Shown here: positions 8,650 to 16,909 of the stretch, one piece after another
Position numbering within the stretch: the first letter of the stretch is position 1
Layout: each line of letters starts with the position of its first letter
Source of the DNA: Archangium violaceum Cb vi76
GTDB taxonomy: Bacteria; Myxococcota; Myxococcia; Myxococcales; Myxococcaceae
Assembly: GCF_000733295.1 (NCBI RefSeq)
Contig: NZ_JPMI01000129.1
Span: forward strand, 31-64,030
Reading direction: 5' to 3'
Length of the DNA stretch: 64,000 bases
Made by a program: the position numbers and the translations under genes
Notes under the pieces: generated by a model
What the model was told of the DNA's origin: nothing
Seen by the model: only the letters and a program-made list of their open reading frames with translations
Databases searched by the model: none

Positions 8650-9176
8650 GCATCTCCGCGCTTGTCATGCTGTCCGCCCTGGCCACCTCTCCCGCCGCCC
8701 CCGAGGTGTCCGAGTCCCCGCGTCATCAGTTCTCGCTGTATGGACGCTCGGGGGCGAGCATCTACCTGTCGTCGGCGCGCACCCACGGTGGCGTGGGTGG
8801 TGGCTTCGGTGTGCGGGACACGGTGGATGGGCGGTGGTTGTTGCAGGCGGACGTGAATGCGCTGACGGGCCTGGGCTCGGCGTTCGCGGTGCGGGTGGGG
8901 GCGGGCGTGCAGCGCCAGGGGTGGTGGGCTCCGGCCGTGCTGCTGAACCTGTCGGGCCTGTTCGGAGACAGGCTGGACTTCCTGACGCCCGAGCACCCCG
9001 TGCCCGTGGCGGGGCCCTCGTTGGGGCTGGGGCTGACGGTGGCGCCCGCGCGCTTCACGTTGGGGAAGGCGCAGGTGTCTGTGTTGGAGCTGGGCGTGGG
9101 CGTGGGCACGGACAATCCCGGGCTCGGCCTGCTGTATGGGCTCACCCTGCTCGAGGTGGGCGTGGCGCTGTGGTGA
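8646..9176 (+). CDS. Secreted beta-rich protein, function unknown
   Basis: The 176-residue product has a short hydrophobic leader (MSISALVMLSALATSPAA) followed by Gly-rich alternating strands ending in LTLLEVGVALW, a terminal aromatic typical of outer-membrane barrels. Its start overlaps the stop of the M28 peptidase gene by 4 bp (ATGA). It is similar in size and texture to the protein encoded at 7109, though I could not align them convincingly. The family is unrecognised. Confidence 0.75.
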   Translation: MSISALVMLSALATSPAAPEVSESPRHQFSLYGRSGASIYLSSARTHGGVGGGFGVRDTVDGRWLLQADVNALTGLGSAFAVRVGAGVQRQGWWAPAVLLNLSGLFGDRLDFLTPEHPVPVAGPSLGLGLTVAPARFTLGKAQVSVLELGVGVGTDNPGLGLLYGLTLLEVGVALW

Positions 9177-9182
9177 GTCTGT

Positions 9183-9802
9183 CTAGTTGAACAGCCCGAA
9201 GAAGCCTCCTCTTCGGAGGACGCTTTCCTTCGGGCCCCGGCCCCAACCGAACGGCTTTCCCCGCTTCGTCAGCTTCATCTTCTCGAGAAGCGAGGGCGTT
9301 CCGTTCTCGATGGCATGCTGGAGCTCATCCTCGGTGACGGGCACGACGTGAAGCAACGCGGCCTCGAGGGTGAGTGCTTCCATGGGTGGCGCCAGCACGA
9401 AGCGCTCGTGGATGAGCCCGAGGTTCTCCAGCGTCAAGGTGTCGTGGACCTTGTATGGAGCGTCGTCCTCCTCGCCCGCGAGAATCGTCGTCGCCAGCGC
9501 GATGAGCACATCGGCGATGCGCTGATTCTCGGAGGGTGAATAGGCAATCAGCTCGAGCTGGGGCTGCGGACCACCGGGGAGCTGGGACCAGAGGCTCAGT
9601 CCCGCCGTGACGTAGTGTAGTAGGGGCGCTCTCGCGTCGGGCGGTGTTCGAGCACCAGGAACCCGGGACGGTTCTCGGGCGGCGTCGCGGGCCAGTATTC
9701 CTGGATGTCTTCACCCAGCGCCGAGCGGTAATGCTCCACGATGCGAGCGCGCGCATCGGATTCTTCGTCACGCTGCTCTTCCGTGAGCGTTCCTTCCGCG
9801 AA
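9183..9802 (-). pseudogene. Frameshifted SUFU-family gene
   Basis: Read by hand on the minus strand, one frame from 9802 gives a protein with EEQRDEESDARARIVEHYR and ending near RPTRERP. At about 9620-9635 the homology passes to another frame, which continues LLHYVTAGLSLW, ELIAYSPSENQRIADVL and on to the stop at 9183. Together the two halves read as a suppressor-of-fused (SUFU) domain protein of normal order. The upstream frame lacks an ATG; an ACG at 9784 follows GGAAGG, consistent with a lost start. The first half abuts a broken GTPase gene. A sequencing error could explain the frameshift but not the missing start. Confidence 0.65.
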
Positions 9803-10034
9803 GCGCGGACAGGAGGAGGCGGACCTTCTTCCCGTCCAGCTCGCCGAAGCCGGGCCGCTGGAGCTCGAAGAACACGGTGACTTCGGTCGACATGTCGATC
9901 GACGTCAGCTCGCTCTTCTCCCCGTCGGGAGTGTGGTCGTGGATCCACCGCAGGGTCGTCAGCTTGCCGGCCCAGGCGGGGCCGTAGAAGACCACCCGGA
10001 AGTTCACTTCACCCGTGCTCTCGTCCTTGAACAT
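9768..10034 (-). pseudogene. MglA-like small GTPase, N-terminal fragment
   Basis: The 88-residue frame begins MFKDESTGEVNFRVVFYG and has GPAWAGKLTTLRW in the P-loop position, then STEVTVFFEL and KKVRLLLS. This is the order of the first third of MglA-type gliding-motility GTPases. After about residue 78 (near 9800) the match ends: the switch II region, the guanine-specificity motif and the C-terminal half are absent, and SUFU-like sequence begins. The result is a gene-gene junction made by deletion. A complete GTPase cannot be produced. Confidence 0.65.
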
Positions 10035-10070
10035 GAGGCGTGCCGCATAGCACGGGGAGGGGTGGCGGGC

Positions 10071-10967
10071 TCAGTCCGGGAAGAACAGCGGCTCGCGCGT
10101 GGCCACGAAGTCCGAGATGACCGACGTCACCTCGGGCGGCAGATAGGAGAACTTCACGCCCAGCCCCGGCATCAGCTCGGGCGTCTTGTCGTTCACCTCG
10201 CGCGTCCAGTGCACCACGCCCGTCACCGTCATGGACCGCGTCCCCGGCAGCAGCACGTCCAGGTCCACCGTCGTCCCGCGCGGCACGGACTGCACCGTCG
10301 CCAGGAAGATGCCGCCCTCGCTGATGTTCGTGTTGAAGCCCGTGAAGAAGTTCGAGTCGCTGCGCTGGTCGATCGCCGCCACCATCCTCGGCCGCGACCG
10401 CGCCCCCTGGGGGTGGGGGTCCAACTGCGTCGTGTTCCCCCGCGCCTTCGCCGGGCGCGCCGCCGGCCGCATCGGAGGGGCCTCGCGCTCCCGCTGCGCC
10501 CGCGCCGCCGCCTCGCGCTCCCGCTGTGCCCGTGCCTCCGCCTCCGCCGAGCGCTTCAGCCCCGCTTCCGCCTCGGCCAGCTCCTGCTGCGCCCGGGTGT
10601 TGAGCTGCTGCAGCGATTTCAGCGTCCGCTGGGAGTCCTCCACCGACCGGCGCCGGGCCTCCAGGGCCTCGTTGCGTGACGCCAGGGCCTGCTCCCGCGA
10701 CTCCTCGGTGATGCCGGTGTGCACCGACGCAGATTCCAGCCGCGAGCCCGCCGCGCGCACGTGCTCGTCCCCGGGGCGCTCGGCCGTCAGCCGCTCCACC
10801 TGCTGTCTCAGCTCCAGCAGCCGGCGCGAGAGGTTCTCGGCTTCCGCCGCGGCCCGCGTCAGTTGCTCTCCGAGCCGCGCCTCCTGGCTGGCCAGCTCGG
10901 ACTCGGCGCGCGCGAGCTCGGTCTCACGCGAGGGCGGATGGGTGGGGGAGGGGGACGGCGCGTTCAT
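10071..10967 (-). CDS. Coiled-coil PilZ-domain protein (TIGR02266-like)
   Basis: The 298-residue protein has a long charged coiled coil (about 15-165, rich in Glu, Ala, Arg and Gln heptads), a basic linker, and a C-terminal PilZ-type domain (about 195-298) with NISEGGIFLAT and the strands TTVDLDVLLPG and VTGVVHWTREV. This is the short Myxococcus paralog form of PilZ, linked to c-di-GMP or motility signalling. The full RxxxR motif of c-di-GMP binding is not obvious, so it may not bind the nucleotide. The start at 10967 (MNAPSPSP) is chosen; an in-frame ATG at 11021 would add 18 residues of unlikely composition, but neither start has a strong ribosome-binding site. Confidence 0.85.
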   Translation of the reverse strand: MNAPSPSPTHPPSRETELARAESELASQEARLGEQLTRAAAEAENLSRRLLELRQQVERLTAERPGDEHVRAAGSRLESASVHTGITEESREQALASRNEALEARRRSVEDSQRTLKSLQQLNTRAQQELAEAEAGLKRSAEAEARAQREREAAARAQREREAPPMRPAARPAKARGNTTQLDPHPQGARSRPRMVAAIDQRSDSNFFTGFNTNISEGGIFLATVQSVPRGTTVDLDVLLPGTRSMTVTGVVHWTREVNDKTPELMPGLGVKFSYLPPEVTSVISDFVATREPLFFPD

Positions 10968-11017
10968 CTCGGCCGTCCATCCTAGCGCTCCTCCCGGGGG
11001 GCCGACGAGCCCTCCTC

Positions 11018-11752
11018 TCATCCGGAACGTGCGGCCCCTCTCGTACCCGGAGCGTGGGCCCCCTCCAGGCCGCGCCGGGCGTAGGCCAGCAGCTCGTCGC
11101 CCATCGCGTGGAACAGGGCGAAGGTGCGATCGACCAGGCCGCGCGCCCGCTCCACCTGCTCCGGTGTCAGCTCCAGCCCGGCGAGTGTCTCCTCGACGTT
11201 CCCGCTCCCCGTCAGGTGTCCCGTCTCAAGCCGCTCGTGTGCCTCTCCGAAGTAGAACAGCCGCTTGCCCGTCCGCGCCTCGAGCTCGCGGGCCGCCTGG
11301 GTGAAGCGGCTGGAGCCCACGCTCCCGGCGGCCTCGATGCACTCCACGATGACCAGCCGCATCACCGGGCGCTCCGCCGAGACGAGGGCCACCAGCCCGT
11401 AGATGAGCTGGCGTGCCTTCTTGTTGTGCTCTCCCCACAGGTGCTCGATGGCGCCGGTGAGCTCCAGGGGGGCATCGAGCTCCAGCGTGCGCAGGTCCCT
11501 CAGGAACATGCCCCAGTGGTGGTCATCCTCCCGGGTATGGGTGTTGATGAGCTTCTGGAGCGGATCCTCCGAGGACTCGTCGCGCAGGACGTACTTGTTG
11601 AGGTCCGCGAACCCCATGACGAACGGCGCCATGCACGGGGCGAAGCCGAAGCGCAGCCGGGGCTCGACGCGCGTGTCCCCGAGGAAGGAGAGGAAGGGGG
11701 ACTTCGCCAGCTCCGCCTGCTGCTGCTCGATGTACCGCAGGACCCGTTTCAT
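11018..11752 (-). CDS. Heme-oxygenase-like (possible diiron oxidase) protein
   Basis: The 244-residue all-helical protein has the heme-oxygenase/TENA/PqqC-like fold pattern. Candidate metal ligands are EDDHHW (75-80), Glu137 in VIVECIEAAG, and His172-x3-Glu176-x2-His179 in FGEAHERLETGH. The spacing of Glu137 and the H-x3-E-x2-H helix recalls heme-oxygenase-like diiron oxidases (HDO), which oxidise or cleave amino-acid and lipid substrates. Its ATG overlaps the stop of the upstream prenyltransferase gene by 4 bp, so the two enzymes are translationally coupled and probably act on one small molecule. The substrate is unknown. A non-redox helical protein of the same fold is the main alternative. 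Confidence 0.75.
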   Translation of the reverse strand: MKRVLRYIEQQQAELAKSPFLSFLGDTRVEPRLRFGFAPCMAPFVMGFADLNKYVLRDESSEDPLQKLINTHTREDDHHWGMFLRDLRTLELDAPLELTGAIEHLWGEHNKKARQLIYGLVALVSAERPVMRLVIVECIEAAGSVGSSRFTQAARELEARTGKRLFYFGEAHERLETGHLTGSGNVEETLAGLELTPEQVERARGLVDRTFALFHAMGDELLAYARRGLEGAHAPGTRGAARSG

Positions 11753-12855
11753 GGGTGCGCTCCGCTGTAGGCCTCGGTGGCCAGGTAGAAGGTGGCTCGC
11801 CGCCCGCCGCCCTGCCGCCGCAGGGAGACCCACTGGATGAGCCCCACGCCGTCTTCCAGCGGCCGGCGGGCGAGCGCCGTCACCGCTCGCTCCAGCAGGC
11901 CGCGCGACGCCGTGTCCAGCAGGGGGCGGATGCGCCGCAGCGCGTCGGCGTCGTGGGCCGCGTGGCAGCGGATGGGGAAGTGCAGCGTGATGCTGGAGGG
12001 CCTCCCGGGCTCCTCGGAGGTGAAGGACAGACAGGTGAGCGTGGACCGGGCCGCGGTGAAGGGGCCCTGGGTGCCCTGCAAGTGCTGGCAGAAGTCGCGC
12101 GCCTCGCCCGGGACGTACTCGCGGCCGAGTGCCATGACGTCCTCGAGCTCCTCCGCCAGGGCCTCCGGGTGGGCGAGGTAGACCTTGATACGGGCGGCGC
12201 GATGCGAGGAGAGGTCCAACGAGAAGTAGACGGGGGTGTCCCCGCTTCCCTGGCGCATGGCCCGGGTGGACAGGACGTGCCACGCCTCGGCGCAGCCGAG
12301 CCGCTCGAGGGCCTCCCGCACCAGGGCCCGTGCGCCCTCGGGGCCCCGGGCGAGCGGGTTGAGGTACACCTTGAACGTGGGGGCTCCGCCCGGCACGACA
12401 CAGACGGCATGCCACAGCCCGAAGCGGGCCCGGGCATCCACCGGCTCGAACAGGGCCCTCACCCGCTCGAAGCGCTCCAGGGACACGCCGAGCTCGCGCC
12501 GCAGCCGCTCGTTGAGCGCCAGGCCCGCCTCCCAGTTGGAGCGCAGGGTGGTGGGCTGGCCCTGGGCCTCCAGCAGGAAGCGCACCTCGGGCTGGCCCTC
12601 CTCCATGGCCAGGGACAGCTCGAAGGGCGTGTGGTCATCGGTGATGTCCGAGCGCCAGGCCGGTTTTTCTCCCAGGGGCCCGTGCCCCCAGGAGTCACTC
12701 ATGAGCTCGAAGGTGCGCCGCGCCGTCCCGGTATCTCCCGCGCCGAAACCCACCGCCTGGCACAGCGCGTCGAGCCGCTCGCTCCCGAAAGACTGGAGGG
12801 ATTTCCAGGGGATGGCTGCTCGCACCGCAGGGGCCCGCTCGTTCCATACCCGCAT
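11749..12855 (-). CDS. DMATS-type aromatic prenyltransferase
   Basis: The 368-residue protein matches the ABBA-fold dimethylallyltryptophan-synthase family in size and in its repeated strand motifs: DHTPFELSLAME, EVRFLLEAQG, TFKVYLNPLARG and ARIKVYLAHPE. The basic residues in the last two are the usual diphosphate binders. Such enzymes transfer a prenyl group to the indole of Trp or a related aromatic. The family is known mainly from fungi, actinomycetes and cyanobacteria. It is the first gene of a two-gene unit with the heme-oxygenase-like protein. An in-frame TTG at 12906 would add 17 residues; the ATG at 12855 is preferred, though neither has a clear ribosome-binding site. Confidence 0.85.
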   Translation of the reverse strand: MRVWNERAPAVRAAIPWKSLQSFGSERLDALCQAVGFGAGDTGTARRTFELMSDSWGHGPLGEKPAWRSDITDDHTPFELSLAMEEGQPEVRFLLEAQGQPTTLRSNWEAGLALNERLRRELGVSLERFERVRALFEPVDARARFGLWHAVCVVPGGAPTFKVYLNPLARGPEGARALVREALERLGCAEAWHVLSTRAMRQGSGDTPVYFSLDLSSHRAARIKVYLAHPEALAEELEDVMALGREYVPGEARDFCQHLQGTQGPFTAARSTLTCLSFTSEEPGRPSSITLHFPIRCHAAHDADALRRIRPLLDTASRGLLERAVTALARRPLEDGVGLIQWVSLRRQGGGRRATFYLATEAYSGAHP

Positions 12856-13248
12856 GAGGATGTCCGATCTCTCGCAACGGAGGGACAGCTCTGTCCACTG
12901 TAGCAAGAAATGCGGGTTTCTGTGGTTTGTCGGGCCTTCTGCCGGTCTTTCAGTGAACGGTGGGTCCGGTTTCGCGCAACCGCGTGTCTCGTGGGACCTT
13001 CGGACTGCAATTTTCGATGAGCGATTGAAAAAGAGACAAGAAAAACAGGGGAACCCTACTTCCGGTTCTCGTGGCCGTGTCTGCTTTGCGGCATGCGCGG
13101 GATGGGGGCAATCCCTTACTCACATTTCGAGCGCCAGGGATATGGCTTTTCTCGTGAATCCTTTATCATGCGTTTGAATGGCGAGACGACGGGGGGCGTC
13201 TCATGGATACGCAAGACGTGGGCAGTTCACTCCACCCAGGGAGGAAAA
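12856..13248. other. Divergent intergenic region, AT-richer than its surroundings
   Basis: About 390 bp separate the prenyltransferase gene (minus) from the small gene at 13249 (plus). The middle (about 13010-13060) is noticeably A-rich for this genome. The region must hold promoters for both transcripts, but I cannot assign a sigma-A or sigma-54 site. A strong ribosome-binding site (AGGGAGGAAAA) ends it at 13248. Confidence 0.5.
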
Positions 13249-13635
13249 ATGGACGCTCGACAGATGACGGCGGGGATGATGAGGCTGACCAACGAGGCCC
13301 AGGCGGTGCGAGCGGGCCGGATGCGTGGTGAGCGCCGCCGCAGGGTCCGTCAGGCCCACCAGCGTCTGGACTCCTCCCATGCGAGCATCGCCGAGCGCAA
13401 TGCCGCGCTCGCCGCCGCATGTGGTGCGTGCACCTGTTTCGGAGAGCCGCACTGTCTCGTCTGCGGCGGAGAGGGCAAGCCCGGCTGGCAGCGGCCGGAT
13501 GAGAGCCTGTTCCGCCAGTACGTGGCCCCCGTCCTCGCGCGGCTCGGCGTCCACCTGGAGGACGAGGCGCCCCACCACGACTCCCTGCGCGCCCTGTCCT
13601 GGGCCGATGCCTCCGCCCAGGGCGCCAGCTTGTAA
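13249..13635 (+). CDS. Small protein with Cys-pair (zinc-ribbon-like) motif
   Basis: The 128-residue protein starts at an ATG directly behind a strong AGGGAGGAAAA site, which fixes the start. An Arg-rich helical N-terminal half is followed by CGACTCFGEPHC and LVCGGEG, giving CxxC, Cys and CxxC-type ligands for a single metal site, then a helical tail (DESLFRQYVAPVLARLG). No enzyme motif is visible. It stands alone, converging on rtcB, with palindrome copy 3 in between. Zinc binding is an inference from the cysteine pattern. Confidence 0.7.
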   Translation: MDARQMTAGMMRLTNEAQAVRAGRMRGERRRRVRQAHQRLDSSHASIAERNAALAAACGACTCFGEPHCLVCGGEGKPGWQRPDESLFRQYVAPVLARLGVHLEDEAPHHDSLRALSWADASAQGASL

Positions 13636-13668
13636 CGCGGAGACGGATTCAACCCGGGAGCCGTGGCA

Positions 13669-13703
13669 CCCTCACCCTGTCCCTCTCCCGGTGGGAGAGG
13701 GGT
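13669..13703. repeat. Intergenic palindrome, copy 3, between convergent genes
   Basis: The CCCTCACCCTGT leader is followed by CCCTCTCCC (13681-13689) and GGGAGAGGG (13693-13701). The flank about 30 bp upstream, GGATTCAACCCGGGA, recurs upstream of copy 6 near 57110, so the repeated unit is longer than the hairpin. It lies between the ends of the convergent genes at 13635 and 13752 and could terminate both. Confidence 0.75.
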
Positions 13704-13751
13704 TGGGGGCTCGGATGGGGCGTCCGTGACACGGTGCCGGGCGGTGTTGCT

Positions 13752-15104
13752 TCAGTCCGCTCCCTTGATGCAGGCGATGGGCTTGAGGCGCTTGTCCACC
13801 TTCGCCAGCCCCGCCATCTCCACCGTGTCCAACACGTCGTCCAGGTTCTTGTAGCAGGGCCCGGACTCGTCCAGCGGCGTCGTGCGCGTGTTCAGCAGGA
13901 TGCCCGCCTCCGCCATGCGCCGGTCCGTCTCGGATTGGTTCAGCACCCGCCGCGCCTCGCCTCGCGACATCCTCCGCCCCGAGCCGTGGTTCACCGAGTA
14001 GATGGACCGCTCCGCTCCCTCCTCCGCGAAGAGGATGGCGCTGCCCGTCTCCATCGAGCCCGGAATGAGGATGGGGTGCCCCGTCTTCTCCCACTGCGTC
14101 TTGCGCAGCGCCGGGTGCCCGCCCGGGAACGCCCGCGTCGCGCCCTTGCGCGCCACGAACTTCCCCGCCTCCTTCTGGATGAGGTTGTGCGAGATCTCGT
14201 AATAGATGTCCGCCGTCCCGCCGAACACCTCCTCGAGCGCCGCGCACACCGCCTCGCCGATGATGAGCCGGTTGGCCACCGCGAAGTTGGCCGCCATGTT
14301 GTGCAGGTTCCAGTACTCCCGCCCCAGCCGGCTCTCCGCGTCCAGCCAGATGAAGTCCTCGCTGCGCTTGCTCAGCCCCAGCGCCGCCGCGCCCTCCACG
14401 AAGTAGTGCTTCGCGATGTTCCACCCGAAGCCCCGGCTCCCCGTGTGCAACATCACCCACACGCGGCCGTCCTCGTCCACCTGCATCTCCGTGAAGTGGT
14501 TGCCTCCACCAAGGCTCCCCAATTGGTCCCGCTTGTCGTAGGCCCGCTCGGGGATGTCCACCCGGTCATCCTCCACCGGGATGAAGTCGCGCTCCGTGGT
14601 GGACGCGGTGCGGCCCAGCGCCTTGGCCCCGTGGCGCACCACCTCGGCGAACGTGCGCGCGCTGACGCTCCGCTGCTTCTGCACCCGCGACGCCCCCACG
14701 CCCACGGCGATGCGCTTCGTCACCTCGTCGATCCACTGGCGCCGCTTCGCCTTGTCGGCCACGTCCTCGGCCGTCAGCGTCGTCTTGAGCTGCACCATGC
14801 CGCAGCCGATGTCGTAGCCCGCGGCCGTGGGCAGCAGGATGCCGTCCGTCTCCACCACCGTGCCGATGGGCACCCCGTAGCCCAGGTGACAGTCCGGCGT
14901 CACCGCCACCCGCGTCACACCCGGGAAGGACGCCGCGTTCACCACCTGATCGAACACCCCCTCCTCCAACCCCGGCAGCTCGGGGCCCTCGCCCCACAGC
15001 AGCTTGTCCGAGAGGAACAGGTGCGCGTCCACCCGCATCGTCTTCGTCCTGGGCAGGACGAAGTGGCCCTCGGCGACCTTCTCCAACCTTTGTGTCCAGC
15101 TCAT
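13752..15104 (-). CDS. rtcB: RtcB-family RNA ligase
   Basis: The 450-residue protein is a complete RtcB 3'-phosphate/5'-hydroxyl RNA ligase, which joins RNA ends using GTP and Mn2+. The metal motifs TPDCHLGYG (around Cys72) and AGYDIGCGM (97-103) are present, as are GGGNHFTEMQ, HTGSRGFG and the VNHGSGRRM segment that carries the guanylylated histidine. Length and motif order are normal. The start at 15104 follows AGGGGGAAAAGG; the in-frame extension upstream is Pro/Arg-rich and unlikely. No archease or RtcA/RtcR gene is adjacent, so its role here is probably general RNA repair. It shares a 197-bp divergent promoter region with the small secreted protein at 15302. Confidence 0.95.
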   Translation of the reverse strand: MSWTQRLEKVAEGHFVLPRTKTMRVDAHLFLSDKLLWGEGPELPGLEEGVFDQVVNAASFPGVTRVAVTPDCHLGYGVPIGTVVETDGILLPTAAGYDIGCGMVQLKTTLTAEDVADKAKRRQWIDEVTKRIAVGVGASRVQKQRSVSARTFAEVVRHGAKALGRTASTTERDFIPVEDDRVDIPERAYDKRDQLGSLGGGNHFTEMQVDEDGRVWVMLHTGSRGFGWNIAKHYFVEGAAALGLSKRSEDFIWLDAESRLGREYWNLHNMAANFAVANRLIIGEAVCAALEEVFGGTADIYYEISHNLIQKEAGKFVARKGATRAFPGGHPALRKTQWEKTGHPILIPGSMETGSAILFAEEGAERSIYSVNHGSGRRMSRGEARRVLNQSETDRRMAEAGILLNTRTTPLDESGPCYKNLDDVLDTVEMAGLAKVDKRLKPIACIKGAD

Positions 15105-15301
15105 GGCCTTTTCCCCCTGGATGGGTTCAACCGCTGGCAGCGACGGAAGCGTCCTCTGGAAGCTGACGAACAGAGCGGGCGGCCGGGCTTGCGACCGGTC
15201 AACGGCTGGCGGCTCGCGGGTGTCATCCACAGTGTGCCCGCAGTTGCCCCTTCACTGAAGAATTCCCATTCCTATTCCCAGAGCTTCAAGGGGGTAGGGA
15301 G

Positions 15302-15589
15302 ATGGGGATTCTCGGTGCGTTGTTGGTGGCGGTGACGGTGAACGCGGGGCCGGTGGAGGTGAAGACGGCGCCGGTGTTCAACCCGGCGGTGTGCAGCAAG
15401 AAGCGCGTGGACGCGTGTGGGTGCCACCATGTCTATGGCGTGCGCCACTGCCACCCCAAGCGCAAGAGCGACCACTGCGAGTCCATGGTCCAGGCCTCCG
15501 AGCCTTCCGAGCCCACCTGGGAGGAGCTCCTCTCCCACGAGCCGGAGCCCGCCACCGAGCAGGAGACGGCGGACTCGGCCACCCTGTAA
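15302..15589 (+). CDS. Small secreted Cys/His-rich protein
   Basis: The 95-residue product has a short signal peptide (MGILGALLVAVTVNAG), a central Cys/His-rich segment (VCSKKRVDACGCHHVYG, then HCHPK and DHC) able to bind metal or form disulfides, and an acidic Glu-rich tail. AGGGGGTAGGGAG immediately upstream supports the ATG at 15302. It is monocistronic and divergent from rtcB. The family is unrecognised; export is a confident reading, metal binding an inference. Confidence 0.75.
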   Translation: MGILGALLVAVTVNAGPVEVKTAPVFNPAVCSKKRVDACGCHHVYGVRHCHPKRKSDHCESMVQASEPSEPTWEELLSHEPEPATEQETADSATL

Positions 15590-15640
15590 CCAGGGCCCTT
15601 CATTCAGTCTCCCGGGTGGGGCGGGTTAGAGTCCCGCTCC

Positions 15641-16909
15641 ATGCGTGTCCTCGTCGTCGCTTGCGGCACCCGAGGTGACTTCCAACCCATGCTGGCGCTC
15701 GCCATGGCGCTGCGGAGCGCCGGGCACGAGGTGCTGCTGGGTGCCACGCCCACCTTCGCCTCCGAGGCCGAGGCCCTCGGGGTCCCCTTCGCGCCCGTGG
15801 GCGTGGACTTCCAGCAGTTGCTCGCGGAACACCGCGCCCAGCTGGACCACGACAACCCGCTGAGCGCCATCCGCTTGATGAATCGCGTCCTGCCGGAGGC
15901 GATTCGCGCCGAGTGGCGCTCCCTCCTCCCCCTGCTCCCAGGGTGGCAGCTCGTCGTCGCCGGAGGCGCGGCGCTCACGGCCCGCAGCGCCGTCGAGTCC
16001 GCCCGCCTTCCGTTCCGCTACGTCGCCTACACGCCCCAACTCCTGCCCTCGGCCTGGCACCCGCCCTTCATGATTCCCCTCACCCGCTCGCCCCGCTGGT
16101 TCAACCGGCTCGGCTGGTGGGGGATGGGGGCTGTCTATGATCGGCTCCTGCTGCCGGTCCTCAACGAGCTGCGCCGCGAGCGGGGACTCCCCGCCCTCAC
16201 GGACATCCTCCACCAGGTCTTCCCCACCGAGCCCGGCCTCGTCCTGCTGGCCGCGGATCCAGAGGTGGCCCCCGCGCCGCCAGACATCTCCGTGCACCAG
16301 GTGGGCGCCTTCCACCTCGCGGATCCCCGGCCCCTGCCCGCCGAGGTCGAGCGCTTCCTCGCCGGGGGCGAGCCCCCTGTCTACATCGGCTTCGGCAGCA
16401 TGCCGGACGCCGCCCCGGAGCGGACCTCTCGGGTGTTGGCCGAGGCCACCCGGCGCGCCGGCTGCCGTGTCCTGTTGTCCTCGGGCTGGGCTGGCCTGGG
16501 CGCGGAGAGTCTGGGTTCACACCTCCAGGTGGTGGGGCCGCTCTCGCACGGAGCGCTCTTTCCCCGGCTGGCCGGAGTCGTCCACCACGGCGGCGCGGGC
16601 ACCACCGCCGCGTCCACCCGTGCCGGTGTCCCCCAGCTCGTCGTTCCCCACATGTTGGACCAGTTCATGAACGCGCACTACGTGCGCACCGCGGGCATCG
16701 GCCTGTCGCTGTCCCGCAACCGTCTCGGGGTGGAGCGGCTGGCACGTGCCCTCGTCCGGCTCCGTGAGGATTCCGCCCTGCGCACGCGCGCCGCCCACGT
16801 CGGCGAGCAGGTGCGTGCGAGGAATTCGCTGGCCGCGGCCGTGGCCCTGCTCGAGCGGGCCTCTGCGGAGGGGCTCACTCCTCGGCCGTCACCGTCACTT
16901 CGAGCGTGA
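15641..16909 (+). CDS. UGT-like glycosyltransferase (GT1)
   Basis: The 422-residue protein has the two-domain GT-B fold of the UDP-glycosyltransferase/MGT group: N-terminal MRVLVVACGTRGDFQPMLAL and C-terminal nucleotide-sugar signature VVHHGGAGTTAASTRAGVPQLVVP followed by DQFMNA. Such enzymes glycosylate small lipophilic acceptors such as macrolides, sterols or flavonoids. No biosynthetic cluster surrounds it, so the acceptor is unknown. Its last 35 bp overlap the 3' end of the convergent TPR gene. Confidence 0.9.
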   Translation: MRVLVVACGTRGDFQPMLALAMALRSAGHEVLLGATPTFASEAEALGVPFAPVGVDFQQLLAEHRAQLDHDNPLSAIRLMNRVLPEAIRAEWRSLLPLLPGWQLVVAGGAALTARSAVESARLPFRYVAYTPQLLPSAWHPPFMIPLTRSPRWFNRLGWWGMGAVYDRLLLPVLNELRRERGLPALTDILHQVFPTEPGLVLLAADPEVAPAPPDISVHQVGAFHLADPRPLPAEVERFLAGGEPPVYIGFGSMPDAAPERTSRVLAEATRRAGCRVLLSSGWAGLGAESLGSHLQVVGPLSHGALFPRLAGVVHHGGAGTTAASTRAGVPQLVVPHMLDQFMNAHYVRTAGIGLSLSRNRLGVERLARALVRLREDSALRTRAAHVGEQVRARNSLAAAVALLERASAEGLTPRPSPSLRA

